NCBI RefSeq assembly: GCF_015680705.1
Contig: NZ_JADNYP010000015.1
Coordinates: forward strand, 61,327 to 125,326
DNA from: Pseudomonas fulva
GTDB taxonomy: Bacteria > Pseudomonadota > Gammaproteobacteria > Pseudomonadales > Pseudomonadaceae
Direction: 5' to 3'
Length of the DNA stretch: 64,000 bases
The notes below the pieces were generated by a model that had not been told where the DNA came from, searched no databases, and saw only the letters and a program-made list of their open reading frames with translations. Positions 18,084-25,469 of this stretch are shown one piece after another (the first letter of the stretch is position 1; each line of letters starts with the position of its first letter). Both the position numbers and the translations under genes were made by a program.

Positions 18084-19337
18084 ATGCACAACAACAAGAA
18101 CATCCTGCGAACCCTGATCACCCTGTCGCCTTGCCTGGCCGCCGGTACCGCCAGTGCTGAAGGTTTCTTCGAAGACAGCAAAGCCAACCTGCAATTGCAG
18201 AACTATTACTTCAACCGCGATTTTCGTGACGGCGCCGGCCAGTCCAAGCGCGAAGAGTGGGCGCAGGGCTTTCTGCTCGACCTGCGCTCCGGCTACACCC
18301 CTGGCACCGTAGGTTTCGGCGTGGATGCCCTGGGCATGCTTGGCCTGAAGCTCGACTCCAGTCCCGACCGCGCGGGTTCCGGCCTGTTGCCGGTACACGA
18401 CGATGGCCGCGCCGCAGACGAGTTCAGCCGCCTGGGCCTGACCGCCAAGGTCAAGGTGTCCAGCAGTGAGCTCAAGTACGGCACGCTGATCCCCAAGTTG
18501 CCGACCGTACAGGCCAACACCGGGCGCATCTTGCCGCAGACCTTCGAAGGTGGGCTGCTGACTTCCAGAGAGTTCGACGGCCTGACCTTGACCGGTGCTC
18601 GATTCGACCGGATGACCGACCGTGACTCCACCAACGCCACGAAGATCACCCTGAACAACAAGAACCGGCGCTTTGCCGGGGCCGTGGAGGGCGATGACTA
18701 TTGGGTCGGTGGCGCCGATTACGCCATCAGCAAGCAACTGACTGTGAGCTACCAGTACGCCGAACTGCAGGACGTGTATCGGCAGAACTTCTTCGGCATC
18801 AACCACGTGTGGAGCGTTGGTCCCGGCAAGTTGAAGAGCGATCTGCGTTACATGCTCAGTGACGATTCCGGCAACGCGCGCGGTGGCAAGATCGACAGCG
18901 GCGCACTGAGTGGCATGTTCACCTACAGCCTCGGCGGCCATGCCTTCGGCCTGGGCCTGCAGAAAATGAACGGCGATACCTCGATGCCGTTCCTCAATGG
19001 CACCGACCCGTACCTGACCAACTACATCCAGATCAACGACTTCGCCGAGCCCGGCGAGCGTTCCTGGCAGTTGCGTTACGACTACGACTTCGCCGCGCTG
19101 GGCATTCCCGGCCTGAGCTTCATGACCCGCTACGTCAAAGGCGACCATGCCGACGCTGCCACCCTGGCCGGCGAAGGCCGTGAGTGGGAGCGTAACACCG
19201 ACATCGGCTACGTGATCCAGGCTGGGCCCTTGAAGAACGTCGGCATCCGCTGGCGTAATGCGGCCTACCGTTCCAACTTCGCCCGCGGTGCCGACGAGAA
19301 CCGCCTGATCGTGTCCTACACCTTGCCCATCTGGTGA
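18084..19337 (+). CDS. OprD-family outer-membrane porin
   Basis: Outer-membrane substrate channel of 417 residues from the ATG at 18084. The signal peptide ends ...CLAAGTASA before EGFFEDSK. Family blocks include LQNYYFNRDFRDG, EEWAQGFLLDLRSGYTPGTVGFGVDALGMLGLKLDSS, SWQLRYDYDFAALGIPGLSFMTRYVKGDH and a C-terminal LIVSYTLPIW ending in an aromatic residue, as outer-membrane barrels do. It is clearly paralogous to the porin at 1902. Closely following the MFS carrier, it probably admits the same organic acid. Confidence 0.92.
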   Translation: MHNNKNILRTLITLSPCLAAGTASAEGFFEDSKANLQLQNYYFNRDFRDGAGQSKREEWAQGFLLDLRSGYTPGTVGFGVDALGMLGLKLDSSPDRAGSGLLPVHDDGRAADEFSRLGLTAKVKVSSSELKYGTLIPKLPTVQANTGRILPQTFEGGLLTSREFDGLTLTGARFDRMTDRDSTNATKITLNNKNRRFAGAVEGDDYWVGGADYAISKQLTVSYQYAELQDVYRQNFFGINHVWSVGPGKLKSDLRYMLSDDSGNARGGKIDSGALSGMFTYSLGGHAFGLGLQKMNGDTSMPFLNGTDPYLTNYIQINDFAEPGERSWQLRYDYDFAALGIPGLSFMTRYVKGDHADAATLAGEGREWERNTDIGYVIQAGPLKNVGIRWRNAAYRSNFARGADENRLIVSYTLPIW

Positions 19338-19343
19338 GGCCCA

Positions 19344-19409
19344 TTCGCGGATAAACCCGCTCCCGCAGGAACTGTGCGGTCCCTGTAGGCGCAGGTTTAC
19401 CCGCGAAGA
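19344..19409. repeat. Inverted REP pair after the porin gene
   Basis: TTCGCGGATAAACCCGCTCC begins at 19344 and its inverted partner runs from 19382 to 19409 (CCTGTAGGCGCAGGTTTACC, then CGCGAAG). These are P. putida-type REP units arranged head to head; together they can fold into a long hairpin that may end or protect the upstream porin transcript. Confidence 0.75.
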
Positions 19410-19435
19410 GGCCCGCCCAGACAATGGAGAACTCA

Positions 19436-20164
19436 ATGTCCATCGCAATCACCGCAGAAGTACTGGCCGAACTCGCCCCCAGTGGCACACTGCAAGTCGC
19501 CATCAACCTCGGCAACCCGGTCCTCGCCCAGCGCGGCCCCGATGGCGAGCCCCAGGGCGTCTCGGTCGCCCTGGCCAAGGCCCTGGCCGAAGAGCTCGGC
19601 GTCCCCCTCGAAATGCGCACCTTCGACGCCGCTGGCAAGGTGTTCGCGGCTCTGGAGGAGGGCGCCTGGAACCTAGCTTTCCTCGCCATCGAACCCGTGC
19701 GCGAAGCGCAGATCGCCTTCAGCGAACCCTACGTGCTGATCGAGGGTACCTACCTGGTCAGCCGTGACGCCCCTTTCCAGCACGTCGAGGAACTGGACAA
19801 GGCCGGCCTGCGCCTGGCGGTAGGCAAGGGCGCCGCCTATGACCTGTACCTGAGCCGTACCCTCGAACATGCCGAACTGGTGCGTGCCGAGACCTCTGCC
19901 GGTGCCGTTGACCTATTCATTGAGCAAGGCTTGGACGCCGCCGCCGGTGTTCGCCAGCCGCTGCAGAAGGTGGCAGACAGCGATGCGCGCTACCGTGTGC
20001 TGGACGGCGCGTTCACCGCGATCCGCCAGGCCATGGCGGTGCCGCGTGGCCGCGAGCATGCGGCTGCCTATGTGCGCGATTACGTCGAGCGCCAACTGCA
20101 CAGTGGTTTTGTCCGTGGCGCCTTGCTGGCCACCGGGCAAACCGACGTCAGCGCCCCACGTTGA
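19436..20164 (+). CDS. Family 3 solute-binding-like protein lacking a signal peptide
   Basis: Protein of 242 residues with the family 3 periplasmic-binding fold: GTLQVAINLGNPVLAQ, GEPQGVSVALAKALAEELGVPLEMRTFDAAGKVFAALEEGAWNLAFLAIEPVREAQIAFSEPYVLIEGTYL and a hinge-domain GLRLAVGKGAAYDLYLSR. The expected Sec leader is absent whether ATG 19424 or 19436 is used; the latter has GGAGA at good spacing. It is therefore likely cytosolic and not a conventional ABC receptor; no ABC permease or ATPase is adjacent. The next gene, an acetolactate-synthase-like enzyme, follows by 66 bases. It could sense or bind a cytoplasmic metabolite, but this is unproven. Confidence 0.75.
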   Translation: MSIAITAEVLAELAPSGTLQVAINLGNPVLAQRGPDGEPQGVSVALAKALAEELGVPLEMRTFDAAGKVFAALEEGAWNLAFLAIEPVREAQIAFSEPYVLIEGTYLVSRDAPFQHVEELDKAGLRLAVGKGAAYDLYLSRTLEHAELVRAETSAGAVDLFIEQGLDAAAGVRQPLQKVADSDARYRVLDGAFTAIRQAMAVPRGREHAAAYVRDYVERQLHSGFVRGALLATGQTDVSAPR

Positions 20165-20230
20165 CGACCTGGGGCCCGGCAGTGGCCCCAGGACCCTGTA
20201 TTCCTACGAAGACCTGAGGTAGTAACCCCA

Positions 20231-21874
20231 ATGGCCAAGGCCGCCGATGTCGTTGTGCAATGCCTGGAAAACGAAGGTGTCGAGTATGTGTTCGGCATTC
20301 CTGGTGAGGAAAACCTCGACCTGCTGGAATCCCTGCGCAAGTCGAAGATCAAGCTGGTACTGACCCGCCACGAGCAGTCCGCGGGCTTCATGGCTGCCAC
20401 CTATGGCCGCCTGACCGGCAAGACCGGCGTCAGCCTGTCGACCCTGGGCCCTGGCGCGACCAACCTGGTAACCGCCAGCGCCTACGCGTATCTCGGCGGC
20501 ATGCCGATGATGATGATCACCGGCCAGAAGCCGATCAAGAAGTCCAAGCAGGGCCGCTTCCAGATCATTGACGTGTGCGGCATGATGGACCCCATCACCA
20601 AGTACACCCACCAGTTCGCCTCGGCCGACAACATCCCATCGCGCATGCGCGAAGCCTTCCGCCTGGCTGAAGAAGAAAAGCCGGGTGCCGTTCACCTGGA
20701 GCTGCCGGAAGACATCGCCGCCGAGCAGACCGACGCCCTGCCGATTCCGCGTAGCCTGCACCGCCGCCCGCTGGCCGAGCACGTGGCCATCGAAGCTGCC
20801 GTCGAGAAACTGCAGGCCGCCCGTAACCCGATCCTGGTGATCGGCGCTGGCGCCAACCGCAAGATGACCGCCAAGGTCCTCAAGCAACTGATCGACAAGA
20901 CCGGCATCCCGTTCATCACCACGCAGATGGGTAAAGGTGTGGTCGACGAGCGCCACCCGCGCTTCCTGGGTAACGCTGCGCTGTCGTCCGGTGACTTCGT
21001 CCACCGCGCCATCGAAGCGGCCGACCTGATCATCAACATCGGCCACGACGTGATCGAGAAGCCGCCGTTCTTCATGGTCCGTGGCGGCACCGAAGTCATC
21101 CACATCAGCTTCCGCTCTGCCGAAGTCGATGCGGTGTACTTCCCACAGGTCGAAGTGATTGGTGATATCGCCAACGCCGTATGGCAGATCAGCGAAGCCC
21201 TGACCGACACCTCACACTGGGACTTCACCCGCCTGATGGCGATTCGTGAAGCCAACGAAGCGCAAATCGCCGAGGGCGGCGATGACCACCGCTTCCCGGT
21301 CTACCCGCAGCGTCTGGTTGCCGACATCCGCCGCGTACTGCCGTCCGAAGGCATCGTCGCCTTGGATAACGGTATCTACAAGATCTGGTTCGCCCGCAAT
21401 TACAAGGCGCACAACCCTAACACTGTATTGCTGGACAACGCGCTGGCGACCATGGGCGCCGGCCTGCCATCGGCCATGGCGGCGCATTTGGTGCACCCGG
21501 ACCGGCCAGTAATTTCGGTGTGCGGGGATGGTGGCTTCATGATGAACAGTCAGGAGCTGGAAACCGCCGTTCGCCTTGGTATGCACGTCACCGTGGTGAT
21601 TCTGCGTGACGACGGCTACGGCATGATTCGCTGGAAGCAGGCCAACATGGGCTTCACCGATTTCGGCCTGGACTACGGCAACCCGGACTTCGTCAAATAT
21701 GCCGAGTCCTACGGCGCCAATGGCTACCGCGTAGAAAGCGCCGACGCCTTGCTGCCGCTGCTGGATCACTGCATTTCCAACCCCGGAGTGCACGTGATCG
21801 ACTGCCCGGTCGACTACAGCGAGAATGACCGGATTCTCAATAGCGAGCTGCGTGCGAGAGCGCTAGCAGTTTGA
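20231..21874 (+). CDS. Thiamine-diphosphate enzyme, catabolic acetolactate synthase type
   Basis: Cytosolic ThDP enzyme of 547 residues. It has the cofactor-activating glutamate in LVLTRHEQSAGFMA, GRLTGKTGVSLSTLGPGATNLV, a central domain with PILVIGAGANRK, and the C-terminal metal/ThDP motif starting GDGGFMMNSQELETA and reaching VILRDDGYGMIRWKQ. No small regulatory subunit gene is adjacent, as in AlsS-type catabolic synthases that condense two pyruvates to acetolactate. Oxalyl-CoA decarboxylase, glyoxylate carboligase or another ThDP lyase activity is possible. It probably shares a transcript with the leaderless binding protein upstream. Confidence 0.85.
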   Translation: MAKAADVVVQCLENEGVEYVFGIPGEENLDLLESLRKSKIKLVLTRHEQSAGFMAATYGRLTGKTGVSLSTLGPGATNLVTASAYAYLGGMPMMMITGQKPIKKSKQGRFQIIDVCGMMDPITKYTHQFASADNIPSRMREAFRLAEEEKPGAVHLELPEDIAAEQTDALPIPRSLHRRPLAEHVAIEAAVEKLQAARNPILVIGAGANRKMTAKVLKQLIDKTGIPFITTQMGKGVVDERHPRFLGNAALSSGDFVHRAIEAADLIINIGHDVIEKPPFFMVRGGTEVIHISFRSAEVDAVYFPQVEVIGDIANAVWQISEALTDTSHWDFTRLMAIREANEAQIAEGGDDHRFPVYPQRLVADIRRVLPSEGIVALDNGIYKIWFARNYKAHNPNTVLLDNALATMGAGLPSAMAAHLVHPDRPVISVCGDGGFMMNSQELETAVRLGMHVTVVILRDDGYGMIRWKQANMGFTDFGLDYGNPDFVKYAESYGANGYRVESADALLPLLDHCISNPGVHVIDCPVDYSENDRILNSELRARALAV

Positions 21875-21970
21875 GCCATCGAGAGCAGGGATCGGCTTAA
21901 GGGCGCTTTAGCGAAGCAGGCACCGGCGTTGCGGTGCTTGAAAGCCTCGAAAAATGAGTCCAGAATCAAG

Positions 21971-21993
21971 GCTATCCCTGATTCAGGGATAGC
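21971..21993. terminator. Long perfect palindrome after the acetolactate synthase gene
   Basis: Two eleven-base arms, GCTATCCCTGA and TCAGGGATAGC, are perfectly complementary about a single central T, and are framed by a further AAGG/CCTT pair ending in AATTTTC. It lies about 100 bases after the acetolactate synthase stop and can act as a transcription terminator; it is also only 40 bases from the island attachment remnant. Confidence 0.5.
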
Positions 21994-22032
21994 TGAAAAG
22001 CCTTAATTTTCAACGGCTCGGAAGGCGGATGT

Positions 22033-22052
22033 GAGTCTCGTTTCCCGCTCCA
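22033..22052 (+). other. Attachment-site remnant: 3' end of tRNA-Gly(GCC)
   Basis: GAGTCTCGTTTCCCGCTCCA is, from memory, identical to the last 20 bases (T-arm to discriminator) of the bacterial tRNA-Gly with GCC anticodon. The bases upstream do not form the rest of a tRNA, so this is a duplicated 3' end of the sort left by integrases that target tRNA genes. A P4-type integrase gene starts 226 bases downstream. It marks one end of the island. Confidence 0.75.
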
Positions 22053-22277
22053 ATTCTTTATCCATAGACGTTCACCCAAGTCTATAGGTTCCTGATTCAA
22101 AAGGGTTTTAGCCCTAGAGAATGTCTAGCGAAAGCTACTCGATTCCACTCTCAACCATGCCCTATCAGTACGAGAAACAGTACATGAAATCCGGGCGGTT
22201 GCTGGTGCGGATTGTTTGCTGAGTCACCGCCCCTGAGCATGGTACACCTCTTCTCAACCTGAGAAGGAAGCGTACCT

Positions 22278-23085
22278 ATGGCGTTAACCGAGGCCGTTGT
22301 CTGGCAGGCCAAGACCACCGGCAAAGACTACACCCTCGACGATACTGACGGTCTGGTGCTGTTCGTCACCGCCCGAGGGGCCAAGATGTGGCACTTTCGC
22401 TTCATCTGGATAGGCAAGCAGCAGCGCGTTGCCGTTGGCAGCTACCCGAAAATGTCCCTCAAGGATGCGCGCGAGCAGCGCGATGACCTGCGCGCGCAGA
22501 CGGCTCATGGTGTCGATCCGCGTGTTCACCGCCTGCATTTCAAGGCGGCAGAGCTGGCCGCACCCCTGAACACCTTTGCTTGCGTCTTCAAGGCCTGGCG
22601 CGACTTCAAGGCGCTGAACCTGAAAACCGGCCGCCAGAGCACTCTGTCGCAGATCGACCGTATTTTTGCCAAGGACGTGCCGCCCCAGCCGGCCATCGAC
22701 ATCGTGCGTGTGCTGATCGACGAGCACGCCCGTCGCCCCGCACAGCACTACCTGCTGTCGCATCGCAGCCGCCTCAAGGAACGCATCAGCGAAATACGCT
22801 CAACGCGCGCTGCATCGCATGGGCTATGCCGACCGCTGACCGGGCATGGCATCCGGGCGACGATTTCCACGGCGCTCAACGAGCTGGATGACCGAAAGAA
22901 TGGATCGAAGTGCAGTTGTCCCATGCCGACCCCAACAAGATCCGCGCCGCCTACGACCATGCGGGCTATGTGGGGCAGCGCCGCACAGCATGGCGGGGAT
23001 CGAAAGCTATCTTCGCCTGTTGGCGCAGGGGCGTTTGCCGCAGCCGGTAGACGGGATTGTGCTGCAGGGTCATATCGTGGGTTGA
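22278..23085 (+). pseudogene. P4-type tyrosine integrase, broken
   Basis: The first 110 codons encode a DUF4102-type arm-binding domain (LTEAVVWQAKTTGKDYTLDDTDGLVLFVTARGAKMWHF and VAVGSYPKMSLKDAREQRD), with a good AAGGAAG site before the ATG. After TGRQSTLSQIDRIFAKDV the catalytic domain has an internal deletion, and the rest is scattered through frames: LLSHRSRLKERISE, then TGHGIRATISTALNEL in one frame and WIEVQLSHADPNKIRAAYDHAGY in another. At least three small indels break the active-site half, so it cannot make a working recombinase. It sits beside the tRNA-Gly remnant, as expected for the element that created the island. Confidence 0.85.
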
Positions 23086-23145
23086 TGCAGGGCTTCGGGA
23101 GGCCTTGCTAGTGGTGCGGGAATCTGGTAATACGATTTCTTCTTA

Positions 23146-23163
23146 TGTACAATGAGCTGTACA
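23146..23163. promoter_or_regulatory. YefM-type operator, paired TGTACA hexamers
   Basis: TGTACA occurs at 23146-23151 and 23158-23163, twelve bases centre to centre, just upstream of the antitoxin start. This matches the published YefM-YoeB operator, which uses TGTACA motifs at that spacing for autorepression. The site overlaps the likely promoter, so the pair is expected to repress itself. Confidence 0.8.
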
Positions 23164-23183
23164 TATATGAAAGAGAGGTTGCC

Positions 23184-23435
23184 ATGCGCACTATCAGCTA
23201 TACCGAAGCCCGGCAGAACCTGTCGGCCACCATGGTGCAGACCGTCGAGGATCGCGCACCGACCCTGATTACCCGCCAGAACGGCGAGGCGTGTGTGTTG
23301 ATGTCCTTGGAGGAATACAACGCGTTGGAGGAAACGGCTTACCTGCTGCGCTCTCCGGCTAACGCGCGCCGACTGATGGATTCGATTGACAGCCTCAAGC
23401 GAGGTCAGGGTGCCGAGCGGGATATCGCCGAGTGA
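23184..23435 (+). CDS. yefM: Antitoxin YefM (Phd/YefM family)
   Basis: Antitoxin of 83 residues from the ATG at 23184, with AGAGAGG upstream; a longer in-frame start at 23145 would overlap the operator. The N-terminal DNA-binding part MRTISYTEARQNLSATM and the following LITRQNGEACVLMSLEEYNALEETAYLLRSPANARRLMDSIDSL closely match E. coli YefM as I remember it. It neutralises YoeB through its C-terminal tail and represses its own operon. The toxin gene overlaps its stop codon by four bases. Both genes look intact although their surroundings are decayed, which fits selection through addiction. Confidence 0.93.
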   Translation: MRTISYTEARQNLSATMVQTVEDRAPTLITRQNGEACVLMSLEEYNALEETAYLLRSPANARRLMDSIDSLKRGQGAERDIAE

Positions 23436-23686
23436 AGCTGATCTGGTCTGAACAAGCCTGGGAAGATTATCTGTACTGGCAGGATACGGATAAGCGGATG
23501 GTCCAGAAGATCAACGAGCTGATCAAGGAGACCCGCCGCACCCCTTTCGAGGGCAAGGGCAAGCCGGAGCCGCTGCGCCACAACCTGGCGGGGTTCTGGT
23601 CGAGGCGGATCACTGCCGAGCATCGGTTTGTGTATTCGGTGACGGATGAAGCGCTGCTGATTGCCGCCTGCCGTTATCACTATTGA
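23432..23686 (+). CDS. yoeB: Toxin YoeB, ribosome-dependent mRNA endonuclease
   Basis: Toxin of 84 residues starting with a GTG that overlaps the antitoxin stop. It cleaves mRNA at the ribosomal A site. The residues known to matter in E. coli YoeB are all present at the same positions: E46 in KPEPLRH, R65 in TAEHRFVY, and the C-terminal H83-Y84 in ACRYHY. Sequence and length are close to the E. coli protein. An intact toxin in a decaying island suggests that the pair is still maintained. Confidence 0.93.
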   Translation: MKLIWSEQAWEDYLYWQDTDKRMVQKINELIKETRRTPFEGKGKPEPLRHNLAGFWSRRITAEHRFVYSVTDEALLIAACRYHY

Positions 23687-23839
23687 AAGCCGGGAAACGC
23701 CGGCCAGGTGCGGGAGCGCACCTGCTGTACAAGCTCCACTCGGGAGAGCGGCTTTTGAGCCTTTTGGCCTTTTCGGATAGGGCCTTTGACCCTTGAGCCC
23801 CTTCCCTTGTCGCAACCTTTGAGGCCCTTTGCCATTTCC
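23687..23839. other. Degenerate sequence after yoeB
   Basis: No gene is supported here. Minus-strand reading gives low-complexity Lys/Arg/Pro-rich peptide that continues from the integrase remnant to the right and is probably frameshifted debris of it. No promoter, repeat or RNA gene is evident. Confidence 0.4.
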
Positions 23840-24178
23840 CTTTGAGAGCGGAGGCAGCATAGGCCAGCGATACGGTTGCTGAGCCAGCGAGGTGCTCTGG
23901 TTGCTGCTGTACTTGCGCTCGGGAATGCCGAGCTGGCGGTTGTCGGCAGGTAGCAGGCCGGCCTTGCCGATTTTCTCTGCCCACCAGCGCAGGTGACTCA
24001 GGCGGTTTTTGAGGGTGCCGGTCGGCAGTCCCTGTGCCTGCTACTGGTTGAACCCCGCGTCGCGCAGCTGACGGGCCATCAGCGTCAGGGAGCGCTGCCG
24101 GTCAGCCTGCGTGGCAAAGCTGCCGTCAAGGTTGCGTCGGCACAGCTGTTTCAGCGTCCAGGTCAAATCATCCACATC
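23840..24178 (-). pseudogene. Remnant of a phage-type integrase (N-terminal domain)
   Basis: Read on the minus strand from a GTG at 24175 with AGGAGA upstream, the sequence encodes DDLTWTLKQLCRRNLDGSFA, QRSLTLMARQLRDAGF, an in-frame TAG at 24041-24043, then GTLKNRLSHLRWWAEKIGK and LPADNRQLGIPERKY. This resembles the N-terminal SAM-like domain of a proteobacterial phage-integrase family found in genomic islands. A block between the stop and GTLKNR is missing and the catalytic domain is absent. It is therefore a dead fragment and marks a second mobile element in the region. Confidence 0.65.
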
Positions 24179-24390
24179 GGTCTCCTGTGTAGAGGTGTGG
24201 CGTCTTGCTGAGAGGGGCATCGGTTAGTGTTGTTGCCAACTCGCTGACCCAAGATCCCCGAAGGGCGAAGGGCTGGGTGCTCAGCACACCCCTTGCCTCG
24301 GCATGAGACGTCCACCTTGCTACCTGTGGGAAGACCGGGCTGCATCTCATCGTGTGTAGTGCATGGACAAACCTCCTGTGGGTTGGATAA
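24179..24390. other. Non-coding island sequence
   Basis: This stretch between the antisense integrase remnant and the decayed membrane-protein gene shows no coding potential, repeats or RNA gene that I can support. It includes the presumed promoter of the integrase remnant at its left end. Confidence 0.35.
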
Positions 24391-25305
24391 ATGAAATCCC
24401 TGACTGGTGACGACAGCGGGAGTGGAACAGACAGGCAGCAGGACGCTGCGGCGGATGGGCCGACGCCGGATGGCTCAGTGAGAAACGTGGCCCCCTGTTG
24501 CAGGGCGGCGCCCAAATGGGCCTGGCGCGCCTGGGGTGGCTTCATCCTTGCGGACAGGCACTTGCAGAAGCCGCTTCTGGCCGCGCTCGGACTGCTGGCG
24601 TTCATGGGGGCACATCCCCGATAGCGGTGTTCCGCTGATGTACCTGCAGGGCGCCGCGCTGGTCGCGGCCGGATGGTGGCTGCTGTTGGTAGTCGCCTAT
24701 GCGTCCTGGCCTATCAGATGGCGCCGTTCGGCGTGGAACTGGGCAGCTCACCCTTGCAACTGCTGCGCCTCGTCCAACAGCAGCCCTCGTCGGTCGCGAG
24801 AAGCGCAGACCAGGCAAGCCGGAGGAACTCTGCGACCCGTACAACGGGCCGCGATCTGCTGGCGGCCTTCCTAGGGCCGTCATGCCAGACGGTGCGGCAA
24901 TTCTACGGAACACGCGGTCGGTGGCTGACCTACCTGATTTTCTTTGGAGGCGCGCTCGCTCTGCTGGGTTGGCCCTTCATCTGGTCGGAGGCGCGCGATG
25001 GTGGCGTTTCTTCGCCGCCATGCTGACTGCATCTGCCACTGGCAGTGCTCAAGCCGGCAGAGCGGCTCGTGGCCGTGCAGCGTACCGGTTTGGCCGAACT
25101 CCAGCTCACGCCCGGAATGCCTTCATCAGCGCATCTGCCGACCGCACTGATGCAGCAGATCGCGCGTTGTATGGGGGAGCGCATGGCACTGCTGGCCTTT
25201 ACCTTGCCAGCAGTCGCCAATCTGATCTACGTGATTCGAGCCGAATGGCGACTGGTGTGGTTGGGGCTCGCCATCGCGACGGTGCTCCAGGAAATTTGGC
25301 AATAA
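24391..25305 (+). pseudogene. Decayed multi-spanning membrane protein gene
   Basis: Coding character jumps between frames. The start MKSLTGDDSGSGTD and WGGFILADRHLQKPLLAALGLLAFMGAHP lie in one frame; VPLMYLQGAALVAAGWWLLLV follows one base later; LAYQMAPFGVELGSSPLQLLRLVQQQ and RWLTYLIFFGGALALLGWPFIW in a third step; and LPLAVLKPAERLVAVQRTGL up to VIRAEWRLVWLGLAIATVLQEIWQ at the end. Joined together they describe a roughly 290-residue protein with five or six hydrophobic helices. At least three small indels disrupt it. I do not recognise the family; it lies just before the HlyD-like adaptor gene and could be an accessory export or immunity protein. Confidence 0.55.
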
Positions 25306-25469
25306 TTTGTCCCTTGAACTTATCTTGCTGTTTTCGTTAGGTTTTACGGCCTTGAGTACGTGACCTTGACGGAGCAACAGGTTTTGTATGGAGCAGTAAG
25401 TGATTCAACTGAGCACCCCTCTTTCGCCCCGAAGCCAGTGCGGGGAGTCAATCGGGGCATCAGGGCCGT

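Larger units (their letters stand above)
21875..22277. other. Junction between the acetolactate synthase gene and the decayed island
   Basis: The 403 bases contain no gene. They hold a strong palindrome at 21971-21993, the tRNA-Gly 3' end copy at 22033-22052, and an inverted repeat ATAGAC/GTCTAT around 22065-22083, all listed or discussed separately. The remainder leads into the integrase gene and is lower in GC than the metabolic genes to the left. Confidence 0.6.

Noticed and set aside
22278..23111. A functional 277-residue integrase
   Set aside because: The catalytic half is out of frame and partly deleted; only the N-terminal domain is readable.
23610..23984. Minus-strand open frames of 124-151 codons opposite yoeB
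   Set aside because: They run through the antisense of an excellent YoeB and through integrase debris, without family features.
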